This document shows, in pieces, positions 41,906 through 51,818 of a stretch of DNA of 64,000 nt. The translations under genes were made by a program, and so were the position numbers. Numbering within the stretch: the stretch's first letter is position 1; every line of letters starts with the position of its first letter. Origin of the DNA: Rhynchopus sp. YZ270_cl-10 (taxonomy: Eukaryota; Euglenozoa; Diplonemea; Diplonemida; Diplonemidae); assembly GCA_964035575.1 (NCBI GenBank), contig OZ037861.1, positions 434,001 through 498,000 on the forward strand, read 5' to 3'. Below the pieces are notes generated by a model, which ran no database searches, was not told the DNA's origin, and saw only the letters and a program-made list of their open reading frames with translations.

Positions 41906-43599
41906 ATGGCTGAAGAAGAGGAACTTCCCCTACCCCCCTCCGACGAACAGACACCACTTGATGTAGGTCTGTCTGCCGATGTCGATGACGCTGCCGACCT
42001 CGGTTCGCAACCTCCCAGCACACCGGGGTCAGATGCAGAAGAGCCTGGCACACCAAAGACACCTTCTCCGACGCAGGCTGAAATTCGCGCTGGAGAGCTG
42101 CAGGCGTTGGGGATTCCGACTGAGGAGGAGTTGCTCTCGGCGTACCCTTTTCCAGAGCAGCGTGACCCCCTTGGGGACGACACCGGGCGTGCTGCGTATA
42201 CGGCAAAGGCGAAGGAGTTTGAGTTCTTTATGTTTCCCATAGCCTCCGTCACCACACTCTTTGACCTACAGGTTCTGAACCTTCGCCATTCGGGTCTTGG
42301 TGATAAAGGGGCGGTCGCGCTGTCGGAGTGTTTAAAGGTTAATAAAGCGATTACTGATTTGTCGCTGGTGGACAATTGGGTGACGCCGTTGGGGGGGAGG
42401 GCGATTTTGCAGGCAATTTCCGCAAATACGTATATTACCTCCCTGGATGTCTCGGAGAACCGATTAGGGTACCGTGCCTCGCAGTTAGGGCAAGAGGCGG
42501 AGCTGGGCGAAATATTGTTCAAATTGCTGCAAAATGAGAGCAAATGCAAGCAGCTTAACACGATTATTTTGCGAGACAATTACATTGGTGACAAAGATAT
42601 GGAGAAAATGTGCGAAGCGCTCTGCAGCAACACATGGCTCAACACTATTGACGTTTCCTACAACGAGCTGGGCCCTATCTCTGGGAAAGCCTTGGGGACG
42701 ATGCTTGGGTCGAATATGGACCTCAGAAATGTTAACCTTGAATGGAATCGTTTGCGGAGTCTGGGGTCGCACAGTGTGATCAGCGAAGGTGTCATGGAGA
42801 ACAACACACTGCGCAAGCTGAGTCTAGCGTGGAACGGCATAGAGGAAAAAGCGGGTGCCGCCTTTGGCGTGTGTCTGACGAAGAACGGCTCTCTCGAGGA
42901 GGTGGATCTATCGCACAATAGGATCGGCGAAAAGGCGGCCCTCAAGATCGCAGAAGGATTGATCCAGAATCAGTCTCTCAGACGCTTCAATATTAGCTTC
43001 AACCCGCTGTTCGATGTGGGGTGTGCGGCAATCATCAGCGCAGTGCGGGAGACAAGCAACACAATGCTCAGCTTTGTAGGAATTAAAAGCGCCGACGCAG
43101 GCCCGCGGGCGCACCAAGAGCTGCGGTTGACGCTGAAGGCGAAGCCTAACGTAGAGGTATGTTGTGTGTTTCATTGCTTTCCCTTCGCGGTGATTGGGTT
43201 TTAGATGTACAATATTGTGTTCCAGGCGGTGTTTTTGAGTCTTTAAATCATGTTATCACCCCTTCCCAGTCAGGATGGGGGGGGGGAATGACTGTGTGCT
43301 TGCGTACTGTGATTCCCGGTCAGCATCTCCGCAACACTCCGAGGGGGTTCGATGACACCCACGGGGGGTGTGCCCCTGTCTCAGAGGCGTGTTGCGCAAT
43401 ATCAAGTTCACTTTCTTTATTTTTTTGGTCACGTCGCCCATGCTTTGCAGCTCCTGAGCCGCGTTTTATGTTTCAACTGCACATTTTGCTTTTCAACATT
43501 CACAAAAACGCCACTATACAGATCGCTGTCCCACGCTCCTTGCTTGTACCTCAAGACGCCCCCGAAGAGGCGAACGGTGGCGAAGGTGGCAGCCAGTGA
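41906..43599 (+). CDS. RNI-type leucine-rich repeat protein
   Basis: An acidic Pro/Ser/Thr-rich N-terminus (MAEEEELPLPPSDE and onward, about 75 residues) is followed by at least seven LRRs of about 28 residues of the ribonuclease-inhibitor type (LNLRHSGLGDKGAVALSECL, LDVSENRLG, INVSYNELG-like, VDLSHNRIGEKAALKIAEGL). It resembles LRRC74/LRRC34-like proteins. Exon 1 ends at 43156 (NVE/GTATGT). My preferred exon 2 is 43522-43599, after a CTATACAG acceptor; it is in phase and gives IAVPRSLLVPQDAPEE and a stop, for 442 residues. A 48-bp intron with acceptor at 43204 is an alternative. LRR arcs bind proteins; the partner is unknown. A candidate splice acceptor (TTCTTAG) lies 12 bases before the ATG. 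Confidence 0.82.
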
Positions 43600-43699
43600 A
43601 GCGTCCCTCCTCCCCCTCCCCGTTCCCAACCCCCCTCCTCTCGCAGCACTGCGGCTTTCCTTAAGATGTGGAGTATGTTTCATCGGCTGGCTTTTGTAG

Positions 43700-43809
43700 G
43701 GTACACGACGGGACCCAGTGACAAGTGACAAGTGAAATCACATGTCATTTCACTTGTCATTCACTTGTCATTTTCACTTGTCACTTGTCACTGGGTCCCG
43801 TCGTGTACC
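43700..43809. mobile_element. Perfect 38-bp-arm palindromic MITE
   Basis: The arms 43700-43737 and 43772-43809 are exact complements (outer GGTACACGACGGGACCCAGT), with ACAAGTG units in the arms and a 34-base loop of similar CACTTGTCATT units. TA lies inside both outer ends (43702-43703, 43806-43807), so the mobile part may be 43704-43805 with a TA duplication. Perfect identity of the arms suggests a recent insertion. Confidence 0.75.
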
Positions 43810-44559
43810 TTGTTTTACTGGGCAGGGGGGGCGAGGAGGGATGAAGAAAGTGTGTGTTCTATTCGGCACCTCCCCCAGAAAATGACTTTCGTTTGAGGTG
43901 TGTGCACCGCACAGACACTCAACTGGTCAAGCCTTCACTTAAAAGTGAATTGCGGGGGCATGTAGGACTGCATGGTTGGGGTGTCCACCCCCCGGTCCAG
44001 CCGGTCGTTGTACCAAAAGGTACACTGTTCACGAGAGGGCTTTTGTATTTCAACTCTACCTTTTTTTTGTTGTGTCTACGTGATATCGGTGTCCCTCTGT
44101 ACTTTTTCTCAGCATAGTGGAAAAAGACGTGTCGGTGTTGTGTCAATCAACCAACAAAAGGTTGTCTGTACGCCGTCACCTTCAACCCCCCCCTCCTTTT
44201 CCCCCCTTTTAAAAATTCTTAGGGTCATCTGGTAGGGGTGGTTCTATTGCCTAGTCCTGCTCCATCATTTACACAAAAAGAAGAGGTGGAAAAGAGGGGT
44301 CGACGGGGAAGATTTTGTTCTGGAATTTCTGTACAAATCCTTTTGATATATTGTTTTGTTTTTTTTTTTTCTCTCTCTCTCTCTCTCGCCCAACTACTAC
44401 CTCTCTCCCCCCTTTGCTGACTTCCACTGTTCTCAGTGGGCTGGCATTGGGTTAAAGAAATGTTCCCCTAAAAGAAAGCAAAAATAAAAGCAAAGCAAAT
44501 TATTTTGCATTGTTTCCCCAAACGAAAAAAAAAAAAAAAACAATGTTTCAAAAAAAAAA
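43810..44559. other. Intergenic region with recurrent module
   Basis: No gene is seen. The region has GACTGCATGGTTGGGGTG and GGTACACTGTTCACGAGAGGGC at 43969-44065, matching 33868-33940 in sequence and in order. There is a CTTAGGGTCATCTGG motif at about 44217, a CT microsatellite at about 44370-44388, and A runs at 44525-44560. Confidence 0.5.
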
Positions 44560-44640
44560 AAAAAATACTATAAGGGTAGCACAATTAAAAATATTGTTTA
44601 GTGTCCTGCGCGCGAACAGATTTTTGGAAATCCAAAAAAA
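44560..44640. repeat. Inverted-copy repeat, partner of 46420-46493
   Basis: ACTATA, GGGTAGCACAATTAAAAA, TTGTTTAGTGTCC here is the reverse complement of 46440-46493. The adjoining GCGAACAGATTTTTGG lies in the same orientation at both places. The two copies bracket the duplicated block at 45087-46330. Confidence 0.5.
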
Positions 44641-45086
44641 AAAAATAATTGGGACACAACTACAAAAAAAATAATTTCTATGGTTGGTAGGTTGAAGTCA
44701 GGACGGACGTGCCCTCCGAGACGAAGTCTCGGAGGGCCTCCGCGAGTGTAAAAGCCCGTGCCACAAAAGCGCGCATCCAAAAAAAAAAAAAAAAAAAAGC
44801 GCGCACCCCAGCCAGAGCTCGCGCTAAAGTCCATCCCTCATCCCGGGATTTTTGGGGGTTTTGGTAGGAACGTTTTTTTTTTGCAGTACGGGGATTTCAT
44901 TAAGAAACCAGAAGTTCTAATATTGTTGAGTAAGACCACCACATAGTGGACTTGCATATACATGTGACCCCGCCGTGGAACGCATTGGCTCGGAAAGTCA
45001 AAAGAAAGAGGAGAAAAAAGAAAAGGAAAAAAAAAAAAGTTGGTTACCGTGCGCCTGCGGCGCTGCCTGTTCCCTTCCAGTTTCTA

Positions 45087-46330
45087 CAGGCAAACACTTG
45101 CCCCCTTTACCTTACACTGACGGGTTTTGACCAAAACCAAGAACTTGTCCATTTCGGCAAATTGACCCCACCACAGAACGGACGAATTCCGGAAATGCAA
45201 ATGCCGGTGTTTTCGCGCATTTTCATGTTGCAAGACGTCAGGATCAGGGAGAGAAAATCTGGTTGTGGGATTTACATTGGCCCTCTTTACCCTACATGGA
45301 TTTTGACCAAAACCAAAAAATTGGCCATTTCGGCAAAGTGACCCCACCACAGCGCGGACGGATTCCGGAAATTCCAATCGCGGTATGTTTTGGGGCTGAA
45401 AACCCACTGATTTTCAGGAGAAAAATTGCTTCCAAATGTCGGAATTTTCCGAATTTTCCTGAAAATGACCCTTGTTTACGAGTACGGGTTCATATTTTGC
45501 GAAAATTTAAGTCACTAAAATTTTGTCCATTTTTCCGTATATACCCCACCACAAGCCGGGATTGGCCCGGAAATGCCACAAAACGGGGTTTCCGGGCCTC
45601 CCCAGCTAACCTTTTCAAGGAACGTTTTTCCGTACCCGAAATCCATTTTTTCCCCATTTTTTCCCATAATTAGCGCGACCACTGACCCCAGCCGGCTATT
45701 TCCTAAATCTGCCTCCCAAAATGACGATTTGAGATTTTGGAAATGCCGCACTTTTTTTACCGACTAGATTTGCCCGGTTGCCGCACTTTTTTTTCGCCTA
45801 AGGGGGAAGGTAGGTAGGGCACTTCTGTCAGCAAACACTTGCCCCCTTTACCTTACACTGACGGGTTTTGACCAAAACCAAGAACTTGTCCATTTCGGCA
45901 AATTGACCCCACCACAGAACGGACGGATTCCGGAAATGCAAATGTCGGTGTTTTCGCGCATTTTCATGTTTCAAGACGTCAGCATCAGGGAGAGAAAATC
46001 TGGTTGTGGGATTTACCTTGGCCCTCTTTACCCTACATGGATTTTGACCAAAACCAAGAATTTGGCCATTTCGGCAAAGTGACCCCACCACAGCGCGGAC
46101 GGATTCCGGAAATTCCAATCGGTATGTTTTGGGGCTGAAAACCCACTGTTTTTTCAGGGGAAAAAATTGCTTCCAAATGTCGGAATTTTCCGAATTTTCC
46201 TGAAAATGACCCTTGTTTACGAGTATGGGTTCATATTTTGCGAAAATTTAAGTCACTAAAATTTTGTCCATTTTTCCGTATACACCCCACCACAAGCCGG
46301 GATTGGCTCGGAAATGCAACAAAACGCCCC
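45087..46330. repeat. Tandem pair of about 500-bp repeats related to the retroelement units
   Basis: 45087-45586 and 45832-46330 are nearly identical. Each contains two versions of a motif with GACCAAAACCAA, CCATTTCGGCAAA, GACCCCACCACAG, GGACGGATTCCGGAAAT. It then continues to TTCATATTTTGCGAAAATTT and CACCCCACCACAAGCCGGGA. The last part matches the order of the 262-268-bp units beside the retroelement (TCATATTTCTCAAAATTTAA, GACCCCACCACTGC). They are probably remnants of related elements. The frames in them are not genes. Confidence 0.7.
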
Positions 46331-46488
46331 AGAGTTAGGAAATAGCCCGAAAAGAGGGCAAAATAGGTGAGGGGAAAATTATTTTTTTTTGACTAGTTAT
46401 TTTTTTTTTGCGTGCGTGCGAACAGATTTTTGGGGAGCGGTGGGACACTAAACAAGGTTTTTAATTGTGCTACCCTAAAAAAAATATA

Positions 46489-46622
46489 CTATAGTGGAGC
46501 ACACTCTAGGGTGGCTACACTAATACAACCAAGTTTTCAAAAGAAGAAACCCTCCTTCAGCTTTTTATACTGCTGGCATCGTACGTGGGTCAGTCGGAAG
46601 TGCCTGCATTAATAACTTCACT
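46489..46622. repeat. Two dispersed repeats side by side
   Basis: 46489-46540 is the fourth copy of the CTCTAGGGTGGCTACACTAA repeat (others near 34424, 34866 and 38107). 46573-46622 is a copy of the CATCGTACGTGGGTCAG repeat (also at 19500). Confidence 0.5.
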
Positions 46623-46623
46623 T

Positions 46624-46800
46624 TTATAGCAAGCCTACTTCGCATTTCCAAGCCGATCTTTCTTCAACTTCCTTTTTTTTTTTGTCATCCGCAAACAGTT
46701 TGCTAGGGTCTTTGTTGATCGTTGCAGTCACCTCCGAAAGCCGCATGAAGAACATGCGTTCCCGGAGAAGGTGGCCGAGTTCACCTGGTTCTATAGTCTT
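46624..46800 (-). pseudogene. Possible C-terminal exon fragment of an unidentified gene
   Basis: The minus strand from 46800 to a TAA at 46624 reads TIEPGELGHLLRERMFFMRL, then SEVTATINKDPSKLFADD and a Lys-rich end. This looks like real protein but I do not recognise it. A stop lies just upstream in the same frame and no clear splice acceptor is visible, so it may be a fragment. A short sequence beside it (GACGGGAACCTCATCGAT in reverse) occurs twice. Confidence 0.28.
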
Positions 46801-47410
46801 TCACATCGATGAGGTTCCCGTCGTCAGGGGTGGCTGCATTCCTTTTCGGACCGGGGTGCTCCATCCTATTTTTAAACGGTTATAATCGATGAGGTTCCCG
46901 TCGTGTGTTGTCACTGTCGTGGAGACTCTCCCATTTCCAGTTGAGGTAGGTTTGGAGATAGGTTTCTGCGATGAATCTAGGCCGTTTCTTAATGAAGAAA
47001 AGTGTGACTAATCAGCCGTAAAGGACGAATGGAACGTGGTGTGGGGGTGTGGTTCGGTGTAGTGGCCGTCTGTACAGAGGCCAGTAGGATAGCGCAGATC
47101 CAGAGGATAGTACTGTAAGGTGTGTTGATCCAAGAACTGTACTGTTCGTCGCAAACATCCCCCGTGGAGATGTTTTCTGAAGCCCGTGCTGTAGCGAGGA
47201 CGTCCGCTTCCGGCACACTTCAGTCTTGCACAGCCCTGAACCTTCAGCCACAAATACCCCAAGGCGTGGCTGTACAGCTGTCGGGTGAGGATTGCTGGCA
47301 ACGTGTCCATGCAAATTTTGGACCCGTTCGGTTCCTCACTCACGGCTTGTTGTTCTCCATAACACACCACCACCACACACAGAGATCACAACACAAACCA
47401 CAACAAAGAC
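46801..47410. other. Upstream region of the BspA-type LRR gene
   Basis: No gene is claimed. Open minus-strand frames (47376-46989) lack recognisable domains. Just before the start codon lies CACCACCACCACACACAG, a candidate splice acceptor 25 bases upstream of the ATG. Confidence 0.4.
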
Positions 47411-48865
47411 ATGGATGTGAACATCAAGGGTTTCGACACGAATGAGCACGTGGTCGAGGTGGGTGCAGATGACACAGTGGAGGGCTTGCGGCGGAAGGTG
47501 GCGTCTGCAATGGGGTTGCCTGAAGACGGCTTTTGCATGAGTTTCGGAGACGAAGCGATGGGAGAAGGAGCGGACATGACGCAGCTGAGTGCTGGTGACA
47601 CAATCATCCTGACGAAGACGAAGAAGCAAGAGGCGAGCAAGAAGCAAGAAGCCATTGCAGAGCTTCGTGCGTTGGGTGAGACAGACCTGACGGCACAGAG
47701 GTTGGCTCGGATGGAGGATCCTGTGGTGGCGTGTTTGCTTCTGCAGGCAGAGGTTGCGACTGTCATTCCGTATGAGTTCTTGTCAAAGACGTCGTTAACG
47801 AGACTTGATCTCAGTGCTGAGTCCATTGTGATTCACATCAGAGAAAAGTTCCTGTACCACTGCACCTCGTTGACAAGTGTCGACTTGTCTGGGTTGAGCA
47901 ATGTGACGCAGGTGGATGCATTCTTCCTTGCGGACTGCACCAACTTAACTACGCTGGATTTGTCAGCACTCCGCAATGTGACGCAGGTTGGTGCGTACTT
48001 CCTGTGCAACTGCACCAGCTTACCGACTCTCGATTTATCTCCACTCAGCAATGCTACGCAGGTTCAGGACTACTTTCTTTGCGACTGCAAGAGCTTAAGC
48101 AACGTCGATTTATCACCACTTCACAATGTGACGCAGGTGGGTGCGCACTTCCTGTGCAACTGCACCAGCTTAACGACCCTTGATTTGTCGCCACTCAGCA
48201 ATGTGACGCAGGTTCAGGACTACTTTCTTTGCGACTGCAAGAGCTTAAGCAACGTCGATTTATCACCACTTCACAATGTGACGCAGGTGGGTGCGCACTT
48301 CCTGTGCAACTGCACCAGCTTAGCGACCCTTGATTTGTCGCCACTCAGCAATGTGACGCAGGTGGGTGCGTACTTCCTGTGCAACTGCACCAGCTTAGCG
48401 ACCCTTGATTTGTCAGCACTCCGGAATATGACGCAGATTGATGACGGCTTTCTTAGGGGCTGCAAGAGCTTAACCAACGTCGATTTATCTCCACTCAGCA
48501 ATGTGACGCAGGTTGGTTCGCACTTCCTGTACAACTGCACCAGCTTACCGACTCTCGATTTATCTCCACTCAGCAATGTTACGCAGGTTGGTCCGTGGTT
48601 CCTTGCCTGCTGCGAAGCTTTAACGACTCTGGTTTTATCACCACTGAGCAAGATTACGAATATTCGTGAGGATTTTTTCAGGGGTACGTGTTTTGCTGCG
48701 GGTTGCACTTCGTTGACGAGCATTTACCTTTCGGGATGCAGCAGTGTTGTGTCCAACGAAGTGAGGAATGGCCAGCTGAGGCATCTTGTGGTTGAAGCAC
48801 GTCCGGAACGAAGCAGAGACGAATCCCCCGAGGAAAGCCAGAAGCGACTGAGACACGCACAATGA
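47411..48865 (+). CDS. Ubiquitin-like domain plus BspA-type leucine-rich repeat protein
   Basis: The 484-residue frame starts with a ubiquitin-like fold (residues 1-70: MDVNIKGFDTNEHVVEVGAD, TVEGLRRKVASAMGLPEDGF, LSAGDTIILTK). A helical linker follows (about 75-110). Then come about 13 repeats of 23 residues of the LRR_5/BspA type, with CNCTSLTTLDLSPLSNVTQV and VGAHFL. Nearly identical pairs of repeats (a 138-bp period around 48060-48330) show recent internal duplication. It has no signal peptide and no membrane segment, so it is probably cytosolic, which is unusual because BspA-type LRRs are mostly surface proteins. The last repeat is followed by a charged tail. The role is unknown; the ubiquitin-like head may link it to the proteasome or ubiquitin machinery. 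Confidence 0.8.
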   Translation: MDVNIKGFDTNEHVVEVGADDTVEGLRRKVASAMGLPEDGFCMSFGDEAMGEGADMTQLSAGDTIILTKTKKQEASKKQEAIAELRALGETDLTAQRLARMEDPVVACLLLQAEVATVIPYEFLSKTSLTRLDLSAESIVIHIREKFLYHCTSLTSVDLSGLSNVTQVDAFFLADCTNLTTLDLSALRNVTQVGAYFLCNCTSLPTLDLSPLSNATQVQDYFLCDCKSLSNVDLSPLHNVTQVGAHFLCNCTSLTTLDLSPLSNVTQVQDYFLCDCKSLSNVDLSPLHNVTQVGAHFLCNCTSLATLDLSPLSNVTQVGAYFLCNCTSLATLDLSALRNMTQIDDGFLRGCKSLTNVDLSPLSNVTQVGSHFLYNCTSLPTLDLSPLSNVTQVGPWFLACCEALTTLVLSPLSKITNIREDFFRGTCFAAGCTSLTSIYLSGCSSVVSNEVRNGQLRHLVVEARPERSRDESPEESQKRLRHAQ

Positions 48866-50378
48866 GGACGTGGTGTGTTGGTGGGAGGGCAGCACCTCCC
48901 CGAGGTGGAGGGTCTCTGGCAGTGTGTCTGCTGCGTCCTCAGGTTCGGAGAAGAAGAGGGACACAGTCTTGCTCACCGTGGCACAGACTACTACTTGGTG
49001 CGAGAGGAGAGCTGCTGAGCAAGACGTTGCACACTGGTATACCTAGGTATCGAAGGTGTCGCGCCGCTAACAGACGGTACTGCGACGTTCTGTGGGACGG
49101 TGTTCCCATCGTTGCTCCCATTGCTCGCAGTGGACAGTCGGGCGACCTTCTTTGTTGCGGCGCCGGAGAAGCTGACGCAAAGTCTTACCGAAAGGTTGCC
49201 GCAAAGTGGTGCCCGTTGGGTTACGTTCCCACAACCGATATCATATCTGCGTTATTGGGGTTCAAAACCCTTCATTTCCCCTTTTCTCTCTCTCTCTCTC
49301 CCCACTCTGCACACCCTTTAATAACTCCCATATAGTCTCTTCCTTTCAACAGAGAGAGGTGACTAGACAGGAGAGGCAAAACCATCATGCATACCGCCTA
49401 AGGTGTGTGGCTGAATGGTTGGGGGCGCAAAAAAGTGCGAATCACCCCCCTTTCAGACACACCAGTTTAAAAAATGTTGGACCGTACAAAAAAGGTTGGG
49501 GACTATAGAGCTTTTTTTTTTTCCCCTTACACGTAGTGTTATTAGAAACTCGAGTAATAAAGCCAACGTTTAATCGCCTGATACCGACTATTTTCTCCTC
49601 CCCTTTAAAAATCACTTGCGCCAAAAATCAGATCTCATACACTGTTTTTGGCTGCGTTCAACGAAAATAATCTTCCCCCCTTTTTCTAGTCGAGTAATCA
49701 AGATCAGTTGGTGACCACTTCATCTTTTTCACGATTTCTTTTATTTTAATTTCGTCCCCCCTTTTTTTTTTGTTTTGGATGTGTGATGCGCAAAAAGCAC
49801 ATTCATCTTACAAGTGTTTTCTTTTATAGCTTTCCCCTTTAATATTTCTTAGCTCTGAAGAGAGGACGAACTACGAACCCCCTTCCGTAGCGCAAAAAAA
49901 TATTTGGGGGGAGCTTCAACCAATTGGGCAGGGCACTTCCCTTTCCCTATGAGGTGTGGGCACTTCAGTATTTGTCGTTAGTAGGACCAATAATGATTAA
50001 AAAGAAAAAGCTGCCCCACTTTATTGCATCCTGCTGTGTCTGCCTTTACCCTCCCGCTTTTATTGATCCAAAAAAAAGTAATGTGAAAATTATAGAATTC
50101 TTCTTGCCGTAAAAAAACAGATCCAAAGAGCAAGCGCTTACGGGTAATTGTCTTACTGTCGCAGTAGGATTCCCAGAGAACGGTTAACTAACTGAGGTAA
50201 TCCCTCCTTTTAGGATGACTAAGCAGAAACCTTTTTCTTAGACTCATCACTTTTATCAGATTTCTTTTTCTCCTCCTCTCCCCTATTCACCCTCATAACA
50301 GGAACACCCCCCATTCCCCTAACCCCTTTTTTCTGCAAAACAAAAAAGCGTTTTTTTTTTCTTGAGTTTCCCTTTCCA
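48866..50378. other. Intergenic region
   Basis: No convincing gene is seen; a short plus frame at 48862-49335 has no recognised domain. Contents are a CT-rich tract ending TTCAACAG (49267-49350), a degenerate copy of the GGTGACTA motif at 49354, the repeat matching the window start (49508-49581), T-rich sequence, and a clear copy of the hairpin motif at 50212-50249 (GGATGACTAAGC...CTTAGACTCATC). A pyrimidine tract and AG follow it, upstream of the next gene. Confidence 0.5.
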
Positions 50379-51342
50379 ATGGGTTGTGGTGCGTCGCAAC
50401 AAAAGCCGAAGCCCACACCAAAAGGCACACTGCCGAAAAACAAAACAGATACAACAATTGCCGCTGTGAATGCACTGATGGAGAGGTGCAAGGTAGTTCT
50501 CGTCGACGGAGTAACACTTCAGTGGAAGCACCTACCGAGGCGGAGGACGAGAAGAATGGTCGCAGCGGTGGTACCGGCGGACTCACTGACAAAGGAGCCA
50601 GCAGGTGCTCGAGGGCAACCTGCCTCGTGGATGGTGACACAATTCATGACAAGGGAGAGTTTAAACTCCAGGACAAGTTCAAGGAGTTTACCAAGAAGTA
50701 TCCTGCGTGGGGAGATGCCGAGAAGTCGTACGTATTTTGGCGGGACTTTCCAGCAGTGGCGAAGATCCGCCGTGACGACTTGATGGTGGCACGTGTGCAG
50801 GAATCCGGACTCTGGCTCCTATCGTTCTGCAGCATTATCTCGTGACCTGTGGGAGCGGTGGCACTGAGCATCAGATGATTAACGCGGGGAAGTTTATTGC
50901 TGAGGAGTTCACCCCAGGACAGATCTTGGATCACCTGACGAAAGAGGAAGGCGGCCCCTCACAGAGATTTGCAAAGCAGATCATGGGGCTGCGTGCGAGT
51001 GAGCTGGAGATATTTTTACCTACAACAGAGGTTCTGGCTGCGACACTGAAGAAGTACGGCGTAGGGCTGGTGTCTTACATGCTCGCGGACAGCAACTTCA
51101 ACGACGGGACGGACAAGTGCTCATACCTCGACGACAATTGCAAAGACGACGGAGGTGGTCACGCGATGGTGGTGGTCGGTCACCGGACTCACGCAGGACG
51201 CCACATATTTCTCTTGCAGAACTGGTGGAGAAACAAGCAGCTGATTGAGGTATCGGCAGAGTACATGGCCAAATCACAGGCACAAGTGCACTTCGTGACA
51301 AAGAAATTGGAGCACATCCCGAAAACCTTTCCCCACCATTGA
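50379..51342 (+). pseudogene. Papain-like (C1) cysteine peptidase homologue with two frame switches
   Basis: The start MGCGASQQKPKPTPKGT carries an N-myristoylation signal with a palmitoylation-type Cys. Coding potential then moves to the next frame (from about 50460-50560): EAPTEAEDEKNG and GEFKLQDKFKEFTKKYPAW up to MVARVQESGLW. It moves again at about 50815 to PIVLQHYLV and on to the end at 51342. The C-terminal part has the papain His and Asn boxes (GGGHAMVVVGH, then FLLQNWW). The expected catalytic Cys would fall right at the second switch and is not visible in either frame. Introns of normal size do not fit, so indels in the sequence or a decaying gene are likely. Confidence 0.5.
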
Positions 51343-51818
51343 AGCTTCATACGCTGTAACGTCCGTCGACAAAAGTGCCACCATGATGCCAGCAGGGGTG
51401 TCAAGTGCATAGTTTCACATCGTTATGCACAAACGTTAGAGCAACGTCAGCTAAATCTCATATCATCATGACCGGAGAGGAGAAATGGATCCAGCGTTTC
51501 GCACTTTTGCAACTCGCATTGTATGGGGTTTCCTGTTCATGGCCTATTCCTATTAATTGCAAAGGAATATCATGATGAAGTTCTAATGTTTGAAAGTATG
51601 TGCCCATAAATCTATGTTGGTGTGGCTGACGACCCCAAAATAGCAGAAAGTAGCAGAAAATAGCAGAAAGTAGCACAAAATAGCACCTCCTTCAGCCGCG
51701 CCAAAAAATCGAGATGCCCAGAATAGCAGAAAATAGCAGAAAATAGCAGAAAGTAGCAGAAAATAGCAGAAAATAGCACCCCCTTTCAGCCACACCAATT
51801 ATGTTCTCATTTTTTTTT
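51343..51818. other. Intergenic region with an AGCAGAAA(A/G)T minisatellite
   Basis: 51643-51690 and 51722-51778 carry about ten copies of a 10-bp unit AGCAGAAAAT or AGCAGAAAGT. The two blocks are separated by a CACCTCCTTTCAGCCGCG-like segment. No gene is seen. Confidence 0.7.

Noticed and set aside
41408-41966. Plus-strand frames between the hAT remnant and the LRR gene
   Set aside because: Low-complexity Ser/Pro/Thr sequence from a pyrimidine-rich 5' region, with no domain.
45084-46118. Paired minus-strand ORFs of about 100 codons with MEFPESVRAVVGSL
   Set aside because: They are shadows of the duplicated 500-bp repeats, with no protein family resemblance.
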